Shown: positions 1 to 11,965 of the stretch, in pieces
Layout of the letters: each line of letters opens with the position of its first letter
Position numbering within the stretch: position 1 is the first letter of the stretch
Assembly: GCA_030323885.1 (NCBI GenBank)
Contig: CM059186.1
Coordinates: 166,963,417 to 167,027,416 of the forward strand
Origin: Branchipolynoe longqiensis
Lineage: Eukaryota; Annelida; Polychaeta; Phyllodocida; Polynoidae
Length of the DNA stretch: 64,000 nucleotides
Reading direction: 5' to 3'
Notes under the pieces: model-generated
The model's input: only the letters and a program-made list of their open reading frames with translations
Databases searched by the model: none
Told to the model about the DNA's origin: nothing
Made by a program: the position numbers and the translations under genes

Positions 1-1412
1 GGGGGGAGGGCATCAGGCGAGCAGTAATCATAGTGAGGGTGTGTGTGTGGGGGGAGGGGCAGGTATTAGTAACCATGGGAGAGCGTGGAGTCTGTTGGGG
101 GAGGGGCAGGATCAGTAACCATGGAGAGTGTGAGTGGGGGGAGGGGCAGGTATTAGTAACCATGGGAGAGTGGGACTGTGGGGGCAGGGCCAGGTATCAG
201 TAACCATGGAGAGCGGGACTGTGGCGGGAGGGGTAGGTATCAGTAACCATGGGGAGTGGGACTGTGGGGGGAGGGCCAGGTATCAGTAACCATGGAGAGC
301 GGGACTGTGGCGGGAGGGGCAGGTATCAGTAACCATGGAGAGTGGGACTGTGGGGGAGGGGCAGGTATCAGTAACCATGGAGAGTGGGACTGTGGGGGGA
401 GGGGCATGTATCAGTAAGCATGGAGAGTGGGACTGTAGTGGGGGGTGCAGGTATCAGTAACCATGGAGAGTGGGATGTGGTGGGAGGGGCAGGTATCAGT
501 AACCATGGAGAGCGGGACTGTGGGGGGAGGGGCAGGTCTCAGTAACCATGGGGAGCAGGACTGTGGCGGGAGGGGCAGGTATCAGACCATGGAGAGTGGG
601 ACTGTGGGGGAGGGGCAGGTATCAGTAACCATGGGAGTGGGACTGTGGGGGGAGGGGCAGGTATCAGTAACCATGGAGAGTGGGACTGTGGGGGGAGGGG
701 CAGGTATCAGTAACCATGGAGTGGGGGACTGTGGGGGGAGGGCCAGGTATCAGTAACCATGGAGAGCGGGACTGTGGTTGGAAGGGCAGGTATCAGTAAC
801 CATGGAGAGTGGGACTATGGCGGGAGGGGCAGGTATCAGTAACCATGGAGAGTCGGACTGTGGGGGGAGGGGCAGGTATCAGTAACCATGGAGAGTGGGA
901 CTGTGGGGGGAGGGGCAGGTATCAGTAACCATGGAGAGTGGGACTGTGGGGGGAGGGGCAGGTATCAGTAACCATGGAGTGGGGGACTGTGGGGGGAGGG
1001 CAGGTATCAGTAACCATGGAGAGCGGGACTGTGGCGGGAGGGGCAGGTATCAGTAACCATGGAGAGTGGGACTATGGTGGGAGGGGCAGGTATCAGTAAC
1101 CATGGAGAGTGGGACTGTGGGGGGAGGGGCAGGTATCAGTAACCATGGAGAGTGGGACTGTGGGGGGAGGGGCAGGTATCAGTAACCATGGGTAGCAGGA
1201 CTGTGGGGGGAGGGGCAGGTCTCAGTAACCACGGGGAGCGGGACTGTGGCAGATGGGGCAGGTATCAGTAACCACGGGGAGCAGGACTGTGGTGGGAGGG
1301 GCAGGTATCAGTAACCATGGGGAGCGGGACTGGGGGGTCCGTTGGAAGTAACCATGGAGAGTGGGACTGTGGGAGTGGCAGGTATCAGTAATAATGGAGA
1401 GTGAGACTGTCG
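1..1412. repeat. 43-bp minisatellite, about 33 copies, cut by window start
   Basis: The unit contains GGTATCAGTAACCATGG followed by AGAGTGGGACTGTGG and a G-rich tract. The period is about 43 bp. Units differ by small changes (GAGCGGG/GAGTGGG, G-run length). The array runs off the left edge. Short ORFs across it are repeat translation, not genes. Confidence 0.95.
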
Positions 1413-2165
1413 GGGTGTAAAATTCTACGATTAAGTATATATTGAGTATCGAGATGGCTAAATAACAAACAGTACTCCCTTTATAATGCTCACTCCAGGG
1501 GAGGGAAGCAGTGCCCCTTTAAGCAGAATCCCTCCCCCTTATCTCACCCAGCCACACGGTATCTGTATCTTATGTAATCCCACGATGTCCAGGTGGTGGC
1601 CAGAGCTAGGTGAGAGGGGGTGAGTCCTTAAAGCAGCCAATGGTGAACTATGTTAGGGAGAGATCATGCGGGAGATGAGTGACTGGTGTGCAAGAGTGTA
1701 ATATCCAATGAAAAGGTCTCTTACATCCACTGTTGTATGTATCTGAAAACAATATATAAGTGAATATAACTAAGCAATCAGTCTCTTATCTATCTACCCT
1801 TCTACTAGTGCTGAAGTCGGATTGCGGGTTGTGTCGTGTGTCATATCTACTATGGGGTAAGCTAAAGCATATAATTTATCTAATACAGATATGAAAAGGG
1901 GAAACTTTGAATTGTACGCCTTATGCAGGATATTATGCCTTATGCAGGATATTAAGCCTTATGCAGGACATTACGCCTTATACAGGATATTACTATTAGG
2001 GCCATCTAGCCTTGTTGAGCAGTACATCGAATAACATGAGGGAACATAATGAAAGTAACCATAACCTATGTGTACCGCCTACCGGGATCGGCCATCAATA
2101 GCATTTAAATGCCCGCAAATATCTAATATGCGGGGACCCGCAAACACGGGATTTCATAGGGTGTG
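1413..2165. other. non-repetitive spacer with a 4-copy short repeat
   Basis: No gene recognised. Positions 1915-1993 hold four imperfect copies of a 19-20 bp unit (CCTTATGCAGGATATTA). The rest looks like single-copy, moderately AT-rich DNA. Confidence 0.6.
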
Positions 2166-2167
2166 GG

Positions 2168-2425
2168 AGTACCCATGGAGAGTAGGACTGTGTGAGTGGC
2201 AGGCGGCATTAACGATTGAGAGTGAGACCATGGGTTGGGCGGCAGTAACCATGGAGAGTGGGACTGTGTGAGTGGCAGGCGACATAAACGATTGAGAGTG
2301 AGACCGTGGGTTGGGGGGCAGTAACCATGGAGAGTAGGCCTGTGTGAGTGGCAGGCGACATTAATGATTGAGAGTGAGACCATGGGTTGGGCGGCAGTAA
2401 CCATGGAGAGTAGGCCTGTGTGACT
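2168..2425. repeat. 76-bp repeat sharing the core of the 43-bp minisatellite
   Basis: CCATGGAGAGT recurs at about 2172, 2245, 2321 and 2397. Each unit holds the GTAACCATGGAGAGT..GACTGTG core of the array at 1-1412 plus a new segment (GGCGACATTAACGATTGAG). This looks like a sister array made from the same seed with a longer unit. Confidence 0.85.
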
Positions 2426-2719
2426 GAGGAGGGCGCCTTCTGGGTTATTGCAGCCCACAATATCTGTTGCTGCTCAGAGATTGCTGCAGCTGATAACATA
2501 AAGCACATGGCCCAGTTAAGGGCGGGCCTATATTGGGACTGTGTCGATAACAGTTATCATTCCAGGCACTTCCCCAATTTAGCGACAAGGATATATTGGG
2601 GTGCATTCCCGCTGGAGCGCATGCGCATACGTAAGTATTCATCTGACTGCGCATGTTGGAGGTGCTGCGCTGACGTGTCCCGGGATAGTGCCCGACTCAT
2701 GCATTGACCAGGCCAGGGT

Positions 2720-2870
2720 CCGGTAGGGAGGGCGGCCTGAAGCCGGGGCGGGGCGGCTTGCCAGGGCGGCCTGCCGGGGCGGCCTGCCGGGGCGGCCTGC
2801 CGGGGCGGCCTGCCGGGGCCTGCCGGGGCCTGCCGGGGTCTGCCGGGTCTGCCGGTGTCTGCTGGGGCGG
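2720..2870. repeat. GC-rich 13-bp-type repeat (GGCCTGCCGGGGC)
   Basis: Back-to-back copies of GGCCTGCCGGGGC that degrade to CTGCCGGGTCTG towards the right. The Pro/Gly/Arg-rich ORFs on both strands here are translations of the repeat. Confidence 0.85.
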
Positions 2871-2925
2871 CCGACCGGGGTCTCCCGGGACCGCCCGCCT
2901 GGTGCTGCTCACTGACTGCCGAATT

Positions 2926-4235
2926 ATGGGTACCTGAATAGCACAATAGCTGGAGTATGATGAGTACCGGGAGAACCATAGCCATTGTGGGTACCGTGAA
3001 TACGTCAGAGACTGTGGCATTGCTGGTACCGGAAACACCTTAGTGACTGGTATTGTGGGTATCAATAGCAGCTCACTGACTATGGTATTGTGGGTATCGG
3101 AAACAGCTCAGTGACTGGTATTGAGGGTATGATGTGCAGCTCACTGAATGTGGCATTGTGCGTACCGGAAACAGCTCAGTGACTGGTATTGTGGGTATGA
3201 GGAGCAGCTCACTGACTGTGGTATTGTGGGTACCGGAAACAGCTCAGTGACTCGTATTGTGGGTGTGACGAACAGCTCACTGACTGTGGCATTGTGGGTA
3301 CCGGAAACAACTCAGTGACTGGTATTCTGGGTATCAATAGCAGCTCACTGACTGTGGTATTGTGGGTACCGGAAACACCTTAGTGACTGGTATTGTGGGT
3401 ATGACGAGCAGCTCACTGACTGTGGTATTGTGGGTACCGGAAACACCTTCCTGACTGGTATTGTGGGTATCAATAGAATCTCAGTGACTGTGGTATTGTG
3501 GGTACCGGAAACAGCTCAGTGACTGGTATTGTGAGTATGACGAACAGCTCACTGACTGGGGTTTGTGGGTACCGGAAACACCTTAGTGACTGGTAGTGTG
3601 GGTATGACGAGCAGCTCACTGACTGTGGTATTGTTGGTACCGGAAACAACTCAGTGACTGGTATTGTAGGTATGAGGAACAGCTCACTAACTGTGGAATT
3701 GTGGGTACCTGAAACAGCTCACTGACTGTGGCATTGTGGGTACCGGAAATAACTCAGTGACTGGTATTGTGGGTATGAGGAGCATCTCACTGACTGTGGC
3801 ATTGTGGGTACCGGAAGCAGCTCAGTGACTGGTATTGTGGGTACCACTAGCAGCTCACTGACTGTGGCATTGTGGGTACCGGAAACAGCTCAGTGACTGG
3901 TATTGTGGGTATGAGGAGCAGCTCACTGAATGTGGCATTGTGCGTACCGGAAACAGCTCAGTGACTGGTATTGTGGGTATGAGGAGCATCTCACTGACTG
4001 TGGCATTGTGCGTACCGGAAACAGCTCAGTGACTGGTATTGTGGGTATCACTAGCAGCTCACTGACTGTGGCATTGTGGGTACCGGAAACAGCTCAGTGA
4101 CTGGTATTGTGGGTATGAGGAGCAGCTCACTGAATGTGGCATTGTGCGTACCGGAAACAGCTCAGTGACTGGTATTGTGGGTATGAGGAGCAGCTCACTG
4201 ACTGTGGCATTCTTGGTACCGGAAACGACGCGGTG
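2926..4235. repeat. 68-bp minisatellite, about 19 copies
   Basis: GTACCGGAAACAGCTCAGTG recurs every 68 bp (for example 3162, 3230, 3298). The unit is itself two related halves, one with GTACCGGAAACAG and one with GTATGAGGAGCAG, so it arose by doubling of an approximately 34-bp ancestor. Confidence 0.93.
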
Positions 4236-4279
4236 ATTGAGGACGAGGTTCTCACACACGTCACTGGTTCCATATTTAG

Positions 4280-4690
4280 AAGGCATGGAGACGGCCTGAT
4301 GTTGGTGGGTTGAGCCTGATGTAGGCCTGAGGTGCCTGATGTAGGCGGGGGGAGCCTGATGTTGGCGGGGGGAGCCTGATGTAGGCGTGGGGAACCTGAT
4401 GTAGGCGGTGGGAGCCTGGTGTAAGGGAGGGGAGCATGATGTAGGCGTGTGCAGCCTGATGTAGGGGAGGGGAGCATGGTGTTAGCGGAGCGAGCCTTAT
4501 GTAGGGGTGGGCAGCCTGATGTAGGTGGGGGGAGCCTGATGTAGGCGGGGGGAGCCTGATGTAGGCGGGGGGAGCCTGATGCAGGCCGGGCACTGTGTGC
4601 TGTCGGCGTGATGTAGGTCGAGACTGATGTAGAAGCGTGGTGATATAAGGTTGGTTTGAGGTACACAGGGCCTGATGCAGGCATGGTTTC
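4280..4690. repeat. 20-bp minisatellite (GCCTGATGTAGGCGGGGGGA)
   Basis: About 20 units of GAGCCTGATGTAGGCGGGG with variants GAGCATGGTG and GGGGAACC. Pro/Thr/Ser-rich minus-strand ORFs are repeat translation. Confidence 0.9.
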
Positions 4691-4699
4691 TATGGGTTA

Positions 4700-4723
4700 C
4701 ATATATATATATATATATATATT
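4700..4723. repeat. (TA)n microsatellite
   Basis: Uninterrupted alternating T/A run. Similar short runs lie at about 9056-9072, 44757-44774 and 46005-46032. Confidence 0.95.
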
Positions 4724-4867
4724 CCATTAGCCATGCATTATATATCCATACCTAATATATATATGACTAATATTAGCTGAGGTGCCGAGTCCTGACCCGC
4801 CGCCATCCTGCTACATCGGCTGTCTTCAATAACATCCGCTACCAATATAACACCCCTCCTCATCCCC

Positions 4868-5400
4868 TCCTCATGCCCTCCTCATCCTCTCCTCATCCCC
4901 TCCACGCCAAGCTGCCTCGCTCCGCCTCGCCAATCCCCATCCAGCCCAGCCCCACTCCCACCAGCCCCTCTCCTCACAGTCCCTGTCCTGCCTACCCCTC
5001 TCCTCCCAACCACTCTCCTCACAGCCCCTCTCTCCATAGCCCCTCTCCTACCAGCCCCTCCCCTATCAGCCACTCTCCTCCGAGCCCTCCCCTCTTATCA
5101 GCTCTCCTCTCAGCGCCTGTTCTCTCAGCCCCTCTCCTCCCAGCCCCTCTCCTCCCAGCCCTCTCCTCTCAGCCCCTCTCCTCCCATTCCCTCTCCTCCC
5201 AGCCCCTCTCCTCGCAGCTCCTTTTCTACCAGCTCCTCTCCTTCTAGACCCTCCCCTCCCAGACGCTATCCTCTCAGGCCCCTCTCCTCCCAGCCCCTCT
5301 CCTTCCAGCCCCCTCTCCTCCCAGCCCCTCTCCTTCCAGCCCCACTTCTCACAGCCCCTCTCCTCTCAGCCGCTCTCCTCCCAACCCCTCTCCACACCGG
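4868..5400. repeat. CT-rich 15-bp-type repeat (CCTCTCCTCCCAGCC)
   Basis: Pyrimidine-rich degenerate array of CAGCCCCTCTCCTCC. One strand is almost pure pyrimidine, so the segment is a candidate for triplex formation. Confidence 0.85.
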
Positions 5401-5479
5401 CCATCCCCGACATGTGTCATGAGGAGGCCTCAAGCAGTCTCAGCCACACTAGTAAATAACATGCGACTCGACAGGCGGG

Positions 5480-5800
5480 TGTCAGTGTGTGGGATGAGAG
5501 GGTGTGGGTGTGTGTGGATGTGAGTGGGGGTGGTGGAGGAGTGGGTGTTGGTGGGAGGTGGTGGAGGGAGTGGGAGGCTGAAGAGGGTGTAGGTGGGTAG
5601 TGGTGGGGGAGTGGGTTTGTGGAGAAGTGTGGGTCGAGAGTGGTGGTGGGGGAATGGAAGGGGGGAGAGGGTGTAGGGGAGTGTTGGGGAAGTGGGAGGG
5701 TAGAGTCGGTGTGGGTGTGGGTGGTGGCGGGAGTGGGAGGGTGGGGATGGTTGGTGGAGAAGGCGTGTGTCTGGGGGATGCTAGTCTCGGGGGGGGGAGG
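5480..5800. repeat. GT/GGTGG-rich low-complexity tract
   Basis: The plus strand is nearly free of C, with GTGGGTGTGGGTGGTGG-type sequence. It faces the CT-rich array at 4868-5400 and forms an abrupt strand switch. Confidence 0.8.
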
Positions 5801-5934
5801 GCGGCGGTACCGGAAATGGCAACTGGAGGTAGCGCGTCCCTCCTTCCACATGCGCACTCCAGACGACGCATGTCAACCTTGTCAGTTAGTCCGTCCCAGA
5901 TGGGGAGGTCCCCGCCGCCCCCTCAGCCTGTTGA

Positions 5935-6262
5935 AGTCCTCAGCAGCCCCCAGCAACCCCCAGCAGCCCCCATTAGCTCCCAGCAGGCCCAAACAGCCCC
6001 CAGCAGCCCCCAGTAGCCCCTAGCAGCCCCAATCAGCCCCCAGCAGGCCACAGCAGCCCCCAGCAGCCCCTAACATCCCTAGAATCCCCCAGCTGCCTCC
6101 AGAAGCCGCCAGTAGCCCCCATTCTTTGCTCCCACTGACCTCCCCCCACTGCACCAGCACCTACTGACTCATGTACTCCCTATAGCAGCCCCCTCCCTGC
6201 CCTCCCCGCCCTCCCTGCCCTCCCCGCCCTCCCCGCCTCCCCGCCCTCCGCCCTCCCCGCCT
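5935..6262. repeat. CAGCAGCCCC repeat followed by CCCTCCCCG repeat
   Basis: Positions 5935-6115 are degenerate 10-bp CAGCAGCCCC units. Positions 6180-6262 are 9-10 bp CCCTCCCCG units. About 65 bp of non-repeat sequence separates them. Confidence 0.85.
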
Positions 6263-6583
6263 CAGACAGCCCTAGCAGATAATGATATAATTGTGAATTG
6301 AATGTTGTTTCCCAACTCGGTGAGCAATCATTCACCAAACAATTACACCCACGGGCTCTTAACCCTGCTGTTTGCCTCGTCTGTCAAGCCCGTCCTTCAC
6401 CTCCCAGTTCATGAATAAAACAAGCGCCCTCGGCTGTGTTCGTCTCGAGCCGACGGCCCCTAACTGGGCGTTCAGAGGCTGGTACACCACACACTGCCAT
6501 CTCCGCCAAATCCAGCCACTCGGTTTGCTTACTTCATTCATCTAATCGCCGCGCGTCCAGTTGAGTTTTATTTAACCACAAAC
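6263..6583. other. single-copy spacer, no gene seen
   Basis: Balanced composition and no tandem structure. It holds homeodomain-like TAAT cores (GAATTGAATG, AACAATTACA). A 60-residue minus-strand ORF has no recognisable feature. This is a candidate conserved non-coding block inferred only from its complexity. Confidence 0.4.
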
Positions 6584-6818
6584 TGAAGAGTTCAGGCGCA
6601 AAACCCCATAAACGCCAATCGAAAAATGTAATTAAAATAACAGATTTTTTTACCTAAACATTATTTAAATTCTGACTAATTCCACTTATGTTGGGATGAG
6701 CTGATTATGAAGCAATCACCTAAAAGGTAGGAATGTAAAACAAATTTGCAAGTTTGATTCCAATGTTTATCCGAATTTTTGGATTGTCGTTTACGCGATT
6801 CTGCACCCAAACTCTTCA
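6584..6818. mobile_element. MITE, family with CAGGCGCAAAACC termini, full copy
   Basis: The left end reads TGAAGAGTTCAGGCGCAAAA and the right end is its imperfect inverse (CACCCAAACTCTTCA). The inverted repeats extend about 40 bp to CGCCAATC/GGATTG. The interior is about 150 bp, AT-rich and without an ORF. Length 235 bp matches the second copy at 10193-10430. No clean target duplication was found, and the superfamily is unassigned. Confidence 0.8.
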
Positions 6819-7364
6819 TATATATTACGATCCCTGTAGGGTTTCCCCAAGGGGTGATCTTCCAGCCGAGTCACCAATATTACATTTAATTAAATATATT
6901 GTTACAACAAATCTGCACTAACGATCTATACATTAACGATCTGGTCTCTTGACGTCCATATGTATTATTCCTTGCATAAATATTCACTACACCTGGTAAA
7001 CAAATTCATATTTCATAAATATCAACTGTATTAGAATTACCAAGAATTGTCATCGAATTCTCAGTCTACAGTTCCCAGACATGCCATTCCATGGCTAATC
7101 GAATGTAGCTCAAACCCCAGTCTGTGATGTCAGAAATGAAAGGCGGAATTACTGTAGGTTATATGGGACAGTCCAACGGCCTTAAATTCACTATCACTAG
7201 TATTAGTTAAAATAGGCTCCGTGAGAGTTGCCCTGGGGAAGTGTGTTGCAATGAACTGTTTCTTTAGAGCCTTTCTACATAATTAATGATTCATAGTTTC
7301 AAGTTGTTCTAATCCTACTTCACAGAGAAACTATGCAGCTGTGTAGATAAGTACTCCCTTGCCT
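6819..7364. other. AT-rich single-copy spacer, no gene seen
   Basis: No tandem repeat, no convincing ORF and no splice-bounded coding segment was recognised on either strand. Confidence 0.5.
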
Positions 7365-7731
7365 CTGTCACTTTACTAGTAAAGTAAAGATTCTCTTATT
7401 TAACGATGCCTCTAGAGCACATTGACTTTTATCATCGGCTATTGGATGTCAAACATAGTGTCATTCTGACATATTCTTTGGAGGAAACCCACTGCCACCA
7501 CATATGCTACTCTTTCTGATTAGCAGAGAGGGGGTCTTTTATATGTACTTTCACACAGACAGGACAGCAAATACCACAGCTTTTGATGAACCAGTTGTGG
7601 ACCACCGGTTGGAACGGAAAATAGCCCAAACTGCAAATGGGCCCACTGCGCAGGATCGATAGGATGAGTGACACCTTCAGAGGTGGACACTCTACCGCCT
7701 GAGCTACGACCCGCTCCTGTCACTTTACTAG
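7365..7731 (-). mobile_element. SINE family 1, full-length copy with 15-bp target duplication
   Basis: A perfect 15-bp duplication (CTGTCACTTTACTAG) at 7365-7379 and 7717-7731 bounds a 337-bp element. Read on the minus strand, the head resembles a tRNA: GGTCGTAGCTCAGGCGG is an A-box-like start and a decayed B box follows. The body ends near TCTTATTTAACGATGCCTC on the plus strand. Two more copies lie at 14117-14421 and 46455-46764. From memory this family is widespread in molluscs; a Repbase or Dfam search would name it. Confidence 0.93.
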
Positions 7732-8330
7732 ATGATGAGGGTCAGATCCTAACAGAAACCGTCAGTACCGATTGGACTGAGAGCAAATGACGGCGTCAAT
7801 ACGTACACACTATGACGAATCACACCTGATCGTGGTGTCTCTGAATAGGTGAAGTTGTGTTGGTCACATGACTGCTCCTGTACAGACACCACTCACCATG
7901 TCGCAGCGGGTGGTGCACTGCAATCCAAACGCCCACAGAATGTGGAACCACCTGGCGGAATCAGTGGGCAAAAGAGGAGCATCGCACCGCCACCTGTCGG
8001 AATAACAGGGAATCAGGCAGGTGTCCCACCACCACCTCTCAGGATCGCCGGGAATCAGGTAGGCTCCGGAGCGCCACCTCCTGGAATAACGCAGCGCCAC
8101 CATTCGGACAAAAGCCGTGTAATAGGCTGAGTGCCATTCGACCTTGCGGAAGGTGGATACACCAGTGATCGAGGCTGCTTTGCTCTATCGGAACTGTAGA
8201 CTTAATACATCAATTCCACGAGCAACAGCCATCTGTGCGGGAAGTGTCGCCACCTACCGCAAACAGCCGAACTAACTTGGCACAGAATAGGGGCAGCTAA
8301 CACGCCACCTATGGGCGCCCAGCCACCACA
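7732..8330. other. spacer with a weak GGAATCAGG/CCACCT repeat
   Basis: Around 7930-8110 a loose 36-bp motif recurs (GCCACCT, then GGAATAACAGGGAATCAGG). On the minus strand a 55-bp segment is bracketed by a pyrimidine-rich AG and ATG|GTGAGT and looks like an exon, but its three translations match nothing I know. Confidence 0.4.
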
Positions 8331-9010
8331 CCACAGTTAGGGATCCAACATATCACAGTCAGGGATACAACATATCACAGTCACGGATCCAACACACCAC
8401 AGTCAGGGATCCAACATATCACAGTCAGGGATACAACATATCACAGTCAGGGATCCAACACACCACAGTCAGGGATCCAACATATCACAGTCAGGGATCC
8501 AACATATCACAGTCAGGTATCCAACACACCAGAGTCAGGGATCCAACACACCACAGTCAGGGATCCAACATATCAAGTCAGGGATCCAACATATCACAGT
8601 CAGGGATCTAACACACCACGGTCAGGGATTCAACATATCACAGTCAGGGATCCAACATGTCCCAGTCAGGGATCCAACATATCACAGTCAGGGATCCAAC
8701 ATATCACAGTCAGAGATCCAACACACCACAGTCACGGATCCATCATATCAAAGTCAGGGATCCAACATATCACATTCAGGGATCCAACATATCACAATCA
8801 GGGACCCACACACCAGTCGGGGATCCAACTTATCACAGTTAGGGATCCAACACACACCAGTCAGGGATCCAACATATCACATTCATGGATCCAACATATC
8901 ACAGTCAGGGATCCAACATATCACAGTCAGGGATCCAACATATCACAGTCAGGGATACAACATACCACAGTCAGGGATGCAACACTCGATAGTCAGGGAT
9001 ACAACACGTA
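8331..9010. repeat. 22-bp minisatellite (CAGTCAGGGATCCAACATAT)
   Basis: About 31 copies. Units alternate between ..AACATATCAC and ..AACACACCAC endings. Each unit contains a BamHI-like GGATCC. Confidence 0.94.
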
Positions 9011-9231
9011 AGCAGGTCGAGCTGCCTCCTGTCTCATGAAGGTGATTGGCTATACATATATATATATATAGATATAGCAGCCTTCCGCTGTTACCACTAC
9101 CAATGCCTCATCTACAACAGCTTCAGGGAATGCCCGTGGATTTAAACGTAGCGACAGTTGCAGGTTGCCTGTTCTGTCATGTGGTGTTCGGTCGGTGAGT
9201 TCCCGTCAGTCATTTTGTGATGGAGCACCGC

Positions 9232-9531
9232 TGGGTCAGGCAGAGTCAGAAGCCAGCCTCCCTCCTCAAGGTGCCTGCACCATCGTCTCCTCCAGCTCCG
9301 TTTACAGGGTCAGACAGAGTCAGAAGCCAGCCTCCCTCCTCAAGGTGCCTGCACCATCGTCTCCTCCAGCTCCGTTTACATGGTCAGACAGAGTCAGAAG
9401 CCAGCCTCCCTCCTCAAGGTGCCTGCACCATCGTCTCCTCCAGCTCCGTTTACAGGGTCAGACAGAGTCAGAAGCCAGCCTCCCTCCTCAAGGTGCCTGC
9501 ACCATCGTCTCCTCCAGCTCCATTTACAAAG
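9232..9531. repeat. 74-bp minisatellite, 4 copies
   Basis: AGAAGCCAGCCTCC recurs at exactly 74-bp spacing (AGCCAGCC at 9251, 9325, 9399 and 9473). Near-identity suggests recent expansion. Since 74 is not a multiple of 3, the ORFs across it cycle frames and are not credible proteins. Confidence 0.95.
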
Positions 9532-10192
9532 CACCCCGTGCCATGGTGGCATGTCAGAGCCCCATTCTTCCCTGACACCCCTCACATGACCCCACATGGC
9601 CCCCACATCCCTTACTTGGCCCCTACATGGGACTCTTTGTCTCATACACCGTGCTTACGCACCCCCAGGGGGAGAGTGCTAGGCTGGCACCTGGCGGGGC
9701 GCCGTCTGGTGTTGATGGATGCTGCATGGTGGCGCCGTCTGGTGTTGATGGGTTCTGCGTGGTGCCAGTGTCAGACAGCCTGGCGGACAGGTGTACATGG
9801 AGGAGACCTCTGTCTCTACTTATCCAGCAGGTGGCGCCACAGAGGGCTGATACATGAGTGTCGTGCTAGGTTTGTTAATTAGACCAAGCACACAGAACCA
9901 CGAGCACGGTCAAGCACACAAGTCTTCTCCCAAAGTCCGTACGTTTTACTTCCCGGACCTCCTTCCACTACCAATGTGGTTTATACTGCCAAGATATCAA
10001 CGATGCCTCCAGCTCCTGGCTACTGTTAGATATGGGTGAGTGTTTTAATCATCCTGGACACGATGACGGGTGAGAGACAACTGAATTATATTTACAGTAA
10101 CCTACGGAACCACCACATTGCGTCTGGATGGATACACAATAAATGGTTATGTGATGTATCAAGTTTTTATGATAATATTGTTATGAATGTAA
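9532..10192. other. spacer, no gene seen
   Basis: Positions 9670-9850 carry a twice-repeated GGCGCCGTCTGGTGTTGATG and an AGCAGGTGGCGCCACAGAGG block resembling the CTCF core. No exon was recognised. Confidence 0.45.
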
Positions 10193-10430
10193 TTATAGTT
10201 CAGGCGCAAAACCACGTAATCGCCAATCTAAATATTGAGATTAAATAAAAGTTGTTCACCTGAAAATACGCTTAAAGCTCATTAATTCCACTTTTCATAT
10301 CATCACATGGTTATGGAGCAATATACAAAACAGTAGGAATATCACAATTTAAACTGTTTGAAGGTTTGATTGTAAAGTTTCTCTCCATTTTTGGATTGGC
10401 GTTTCCATGGTTTTGCGCCTGATCTCTTCT
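10193..10430. mobile_element. MITE, CAGGCGCAAAACC family, second full copy
   Basis: Left AGTTCAGGCGCAAAACCACG, right ..GGTTTTGCGCCTGATCTCTTC; the inverted ends match for about 35 bp. The interior shares AAGGTTTGATTGTAAAG and ATTAATTCCACTT with the copy at 6584-6818. Partial copies are at 19863-19902 and 40903-40970. Confidence 0.82.
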
Positions 10431-10694
10431 ATTGTTATTGTCGCTATTAGTCGTGTAGCTTCCTGATTATGTGCTCTTTGTTGTTTGGGTTACTGGAGGT
10501 TGTTGTGCGGCCTGGAGGGTTGGATGTAAGCTCCTTAGTAGCTTCCTTCCTCTCCTTCCCTTCAGGTGGCGCGTCTGCTCCCAGTTATCGCCTCATACAA
10601 AGCCAATCTCATATGTCCTTTTACACTGCATAAAGGGTTAGTGTGCGGTAAGTATATCGGGAAGTTAAGGATGAGTTACACAAACACTCTGCTC

Positions 10695-10960
10695 AGTCGC
10701 ACGTTCCAAGTCCTTCCCCAAACAGTCGCTAATCCCAAGTCCTTCAACAGTCACTAATCCCAAGTCCTTTCGCAAACAGTCACTAATCCCAACTCCTTCC
10801 ACAAACAATCACTAATCCCAAGTCCTTCCCCAAACAGTCGCTAATCCCAAGTCCTTCAACAGTCGCTAATCCCAAGACCTTCCGCAAACAGACCCTAATC
10901 CCAAGTCCTTCAACAATCGCTAATCCCAAGTCCTTTCCCAAACTTGATCTAATCCGAAGC
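10695..10960. repeat. 29-bp degenerate repeat (AACAGTCGCTAATCCCAAG)
   Basis: Eight to nine imperfect units of TCCTTCCCCAAACAGTCGCT plus AATCCCAAG, with internal deletions that give shorter units. Confidence 0.85.
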
Positions 10961-11340
10961 CATTGCAGAATCTGTCAATAATCCAGGTATTTCATCACAC
11001 AATCTACAAAACTGGATCAGTTTCTGTGTTCCATCCGTCTGCGTCCTCATCTACTGCATCGACAGCTCCCCCTGGTGGAGACGCTACATCGCACCCTACT
11101 CCAAATACAATCAGCTAGCTGGAACAGAAGTCACTGAGCCATGCAGCAGCGCAGATAGAGCATAATGGTTCACTTACCCCACTTGTAGACAGCATGCTAC
11201 TGGTTGACAACTCCCCAGGGGAGGGGGTCCCTAATCCAGGCCGCGCAGGGGGGAAAATAGTCACCCTGCAATGTCAAGCGCAGTCACGCATGAGCAACTC
11301 ATCACTGGACTTAGTCACATAGTGCTCAGTGTTGTCAAGT
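10961..11340. other. spacer, no gene seen
   Basis: Includes CTCCCCCTGGTGGAGACGC near 11070, a CTCF-like core. No supported coding exon. Confidence 0.4.
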
Positions 11341-11344
11341 GTCA

Positions 11345-11965
11345 GCAATGTAGGCAAGGTTTAAGAATTCTTCAACATTTAGCCTTAGTGATGTAGCACA
11401 TTGATGAAGGTAGGTAATGCTTAGTGATGTTGTTATGGGTTATTTATTGGTGTAGCTGAGGTTTAGAAATGTCGCTAAGCCTTAGTAATGTAGCTAGTTG
11501 TGGACATTGATAATATTGCGTGGTGCTGCTAAGGTTTATTCGTATAGCTGTCATTTTGAAATGTAGCTAAATTTGAAAGAAAACCTAGCATTTCGTAATG
11601 CACCTAAGGGTTAGAGCCCTAGTAAAGCCTTAGTAATGTAGGTACCATTTAACACTATAGTTCAGGTTTATGAGTCCAACTATTAAATGGTAGGAATGTA
11701 GCTAGCAGTTAGAAATGTAGCTAGGCCTTAGCAATGTAGCTAAGCCTTAGCAATAGAGTTAAGGCATAGGAATGTAACTAAGGCATAGGAATGTAGCTAA
11801 GGAATAGCCATGTAACTAAAGCATACAAATGTAGCTAAGGCATACGAATGTAAGTAAGGAATAGCCATGTAACTAAAGCCTAGGAATGTAGCTGAGCCTT
11901 AGGGATGCAGTTAAGGTTTAATAATGTGACTAAGGTATAGGAATGTAGCTACCATAAGGGGTACA
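11345..11965. repeat. degenerate 21-23 bp repeat (ATGTAGCTAAGGCATAGGA)
   Basis: Old, diverged array. Units contain AATGTAGCTAAGGCTTAG variants, best preserved at 11690-11950 and faint at the left edge. It is clearly older than the neighbouring arrays. Confidence 0.75.

Noticed and set aside
7365..7731. tRNA gene on the minus strand
   Set aside because: A-box-like start but decayed B box and no cloverleaf; it is the head of a SINE with target duplications.
7900..8010. Minus-strand exon-like segment between GATTCCGCCAG and ATG|GTGAGT
   Set aside because: Good splice signals, but no frame gives a recognisable protein or the expected neurexin stalk/transmembrane sequence.
8331..9010. CRISPR array (22-bp direct repeats)
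   Set aside because: No unique spacers; the repeats are contiguous and the genome is eukaryotic.
11300..11340. Minus-strand ..EHYV-like reading as a neurexin C-terminal PDZ-binding tail
   Set aside because: No stop codon after it, no matching upstream tail sequence or splice acceptor.
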